From positions 1-56,292 of the IMG/VR virus record IMGVR_UViG_3300037847_000441: DNA of 56,292 nucleotides; one strand, 5' to 3'. A model generated the notes under the pieces. It did not search any database and was not told the origin of the DNA. It saw only the letters and a program-made list of their open reading frames with translations. Shown here one piece after another: positions 55,356 through 56,292 of this stretch. Source of the DNA: a virus. Made by a program: the position numbers and the translations under genes. How positions within the stretch are numbered: position 1 is the first letter of the stretch; each line of letters starts with the position of its first letter.

Positions 55356-56029
55356 TAAATATATCCTAACCTTGGAACCACATGCATAGAGGCTCTTTGT
55401 CTATCTTCCTGCATAGCTCTTGCAAGAAGTTCTTCATAATTAATTTTTAAAAATTGTATTCTATCTGCTGGAACACCGGGACGTTTCATTGACATATAAT
55501 AAGAAAGCCCCATTGTTAAACATGGTAAAAATCTTTTAGGCACATCAGCATTTTGTACTGCTGATTTATTTACATCTTGTAATTCTTTTACTAATTCTAA
55601 TTTAAGAACATCAGTTGAATTATCTGGTAAAGGCCACACACGTAAAACAGGATTATCTCTTTCTCTACGAATAGAGTATTGATTAGGTCTACCTGTTTGT
55701 GTTTTATTTGGTATAAGTAAATATTCTTCTGAGCTAATTCTTTCTAGTTGTAAATCTGTATCGTCTCTATTAATAACAACTTCAAGGGCATCTACAGTAG
55801 AACTATCTAATGAATATGTAGCAGTGCTTGCTGTTACAGTTAAAGAAGAAACAGATGTACTCCAAAGCATCACACCACGATTCTGCCAATCTTTCAGCAT
55901 AAGATTAATAGAGCGTCTAGCAGATGCTGGTTCATGACCAAGTGTGCTTTCACCACCAATCATCTCTGTAGCTTCTTGAATAACTTCATCTATATCTAGA
56001 TTAAAGTTATATGTTCCTGAAACTGCCAT
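55355..56029 (-). CDS. Tail adaptor, P22 gp4-like (224 aa)
   Basis: A helical N-terminus (DIDEVIQEATEMIGGESTLG, RRSINLMLKDWQNRGVMLWS), a beta middle with GRPNQYSIRRERDNPVLRVW followed by PLPDNS, and a helical C-terminus (IQFLKINYEELLARAMQEDR). This is the pattern of the P22 gp4-type tail accessory protein that binds under the portal. It shares architecture with the 226-residue protein at 4810-5490. The ATG overlaps the stop of the junction gene as TAATG. Confidence 0.72.
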   Translation of the reverse strand: MAVSGTYNFNLDIDEVIQEATEMIGGESTLGHEPASARRSINLMLKDWQNRGVMLWSTSVSSLTVTASTATYSLDSSTVDALEVVINRDDTDLQLERISSEEYLLIPNKTQTGRPNQYSIRRERDNPVLRVWPLPDNSTDVLKLELVKELQDVNKSAVQNADVPKRFLPCLTMGLSYYMSMKRPGVPADRIQFLKINYEELLARAMQEDRQRASMHVVPRLGYI

Positions 56030-56292
56030 TACTTCTTAGTCCTTCTTCTTACGGCTTTCTTTCGCTTCTTGAAAGTCCTGACCATCGTAGGCTTGCCTCC
56101 TACTCCTTGTGCCTTTGCTCTCTTCCTTGCAACAGCACTCTTGATCTGACCTTTGGTCATGCGCTTCGCAGTAGCTCTTGGTACGCATTTTGGATATTTC
56201 CTCTTGCTAGTTTTAGTAGACTTACGACCACAGGCTTGGAACTTGCCCTTTTTCTTTGGAGCACCAATATCAACCCAATCACCCTTTGGGCC
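56029..56292 (-). CDS. Small basic phage protein, C-terminal part (cut by window edge)
   Basis: An open minus-strand frame from the right edge to TAA at 56031-56029, encoding GPKGDWVDIGAPKKKGKFQA, then CGRKSTKTSKRKYPKCVPRA, RMTKGQIKSAVARKRAQGVG and a terminal KKRKKAVRRRTKK. The first part is the same sequence that begins at base 91 on the left, so this is the body of that gene (about 96 residues in all). Two Cys (QACG, PKCVP) and very high Lys/Arg content. The family is common in marine phages; function unknown. Confidence 0.75.
   Translation of the reverse strand, partial: GPKGDWVDIGAPKKKGKFQACGRKSTKTSKRKYPKCVPRATAKRMTKGQIKSAVARKRAKAQGVGGKPTMVRTFKKRKKAVRRRTKK
56229..56292. repeat. Right copy of 64-bp terminal overlap
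   Basis: Matches bases 1-64 with two synonymous differences. It ends exactly at the window edge, as an assembler overlap would. Two true tandem copies of the gene would also give this, but then neighbouring sequence should diverge, and none is left to see. Confidence 0.85.

Noticed and set aside
1-56292. tRNA genes, integrase or attachment sites
   Set aside because: In the non-coding stretches I saw no cloverleaf-like sequence and among the genes no integrase, excisionase or repressor cassette. I cannot run a tRNA search, so a degenerate tRNA is not formally excluded.

Overview
The window reads as one essentially complete genome of an AT-rich, tailed, probably short-tailed (podovirus-like) marine phage. 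The last 64 bases (56229-56292) repeat the first 64 (1-64) with two mismatches. Both copies lie in the same small basic gene, which is cut by the window edges and becomes one continuous reading frame if the ends are joined. The simplest reading is a circularly permuted genome or circular assembly of about 56.2 kb. I see no integrase, excisionase or phage RNA polymerase. The promoters I can see are host sigma70-like. The host is unknown. Low GC, a GcrA-like helix-turn-helix protein and the overall gene set suggest a marine alphaproteobacterium; size and layout recall HMO-2011-type podophages, but that comparison is from memory and was not tested.

Layout: a divergent control region (15866-16620) separates two arms. 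The rightward arm (16621-40463) is early and middle. It starts with about 30 small unknown genes, three of which sit behind copies of a 13-bp palindrome. It continues with a replication module: T7-like primase-helicase, nuclease-like protein, family A DNA polymerase, ssDNA-binding protein and Cas4/RecB-like exonuclease. Next come nucleotide supply (NrdA and NrdB, split by an HNH/AP2 endonuclease gene), an Hsp20 chaperone, and a cassette of a glycosyltransferase, a three-part glycosyltransferase/methyltransferase/DUF115 fusion, a second methyltransferase and a SET-domain protein. The arm ends with a holin-like protein, a cupin, the small terminase and an HNH protein.

The leftward arm is late. 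It runs from the large terminase (15865) down to base 1, across the joined ends, and from 56292 down to 40446. It carries the terminase, portal, GroES co-chaperonin, scaffold and major capsid protein, then head completion proteins and a run of very basic small proteins. After the junction come tail adaptor, repetitive fibre, collar-type fibre, a large hub-like tail protein, large internal virion proteins and a lysis group with an M15 peptidase. The two arms meet tail to tail at 40446-40463.

Inferred working order: host RNA polymerase transcribes the early arm from the divergent region. The replication genes and RNR copy the DNA and feed nucleotides. The ssDNA-binding protein and Hsp20 appear to have their own promoter and terminator. 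Late leftward promoters with 17-bp spacers upstream of terL, of the 626-residue protein and of the scaffold then drive assembly. Lysis genes from both strands converge opposite the origin-like region. The most unusual parts are the 11-bp-phased GAACA/TGTTC array, the repeated palindrome, the glycosylation/methylation cassette, the cluster of Lys/Arg-rich mini-proteins, and a short GG-x-hydrophobic signature that recurs in unrelated late proteins.
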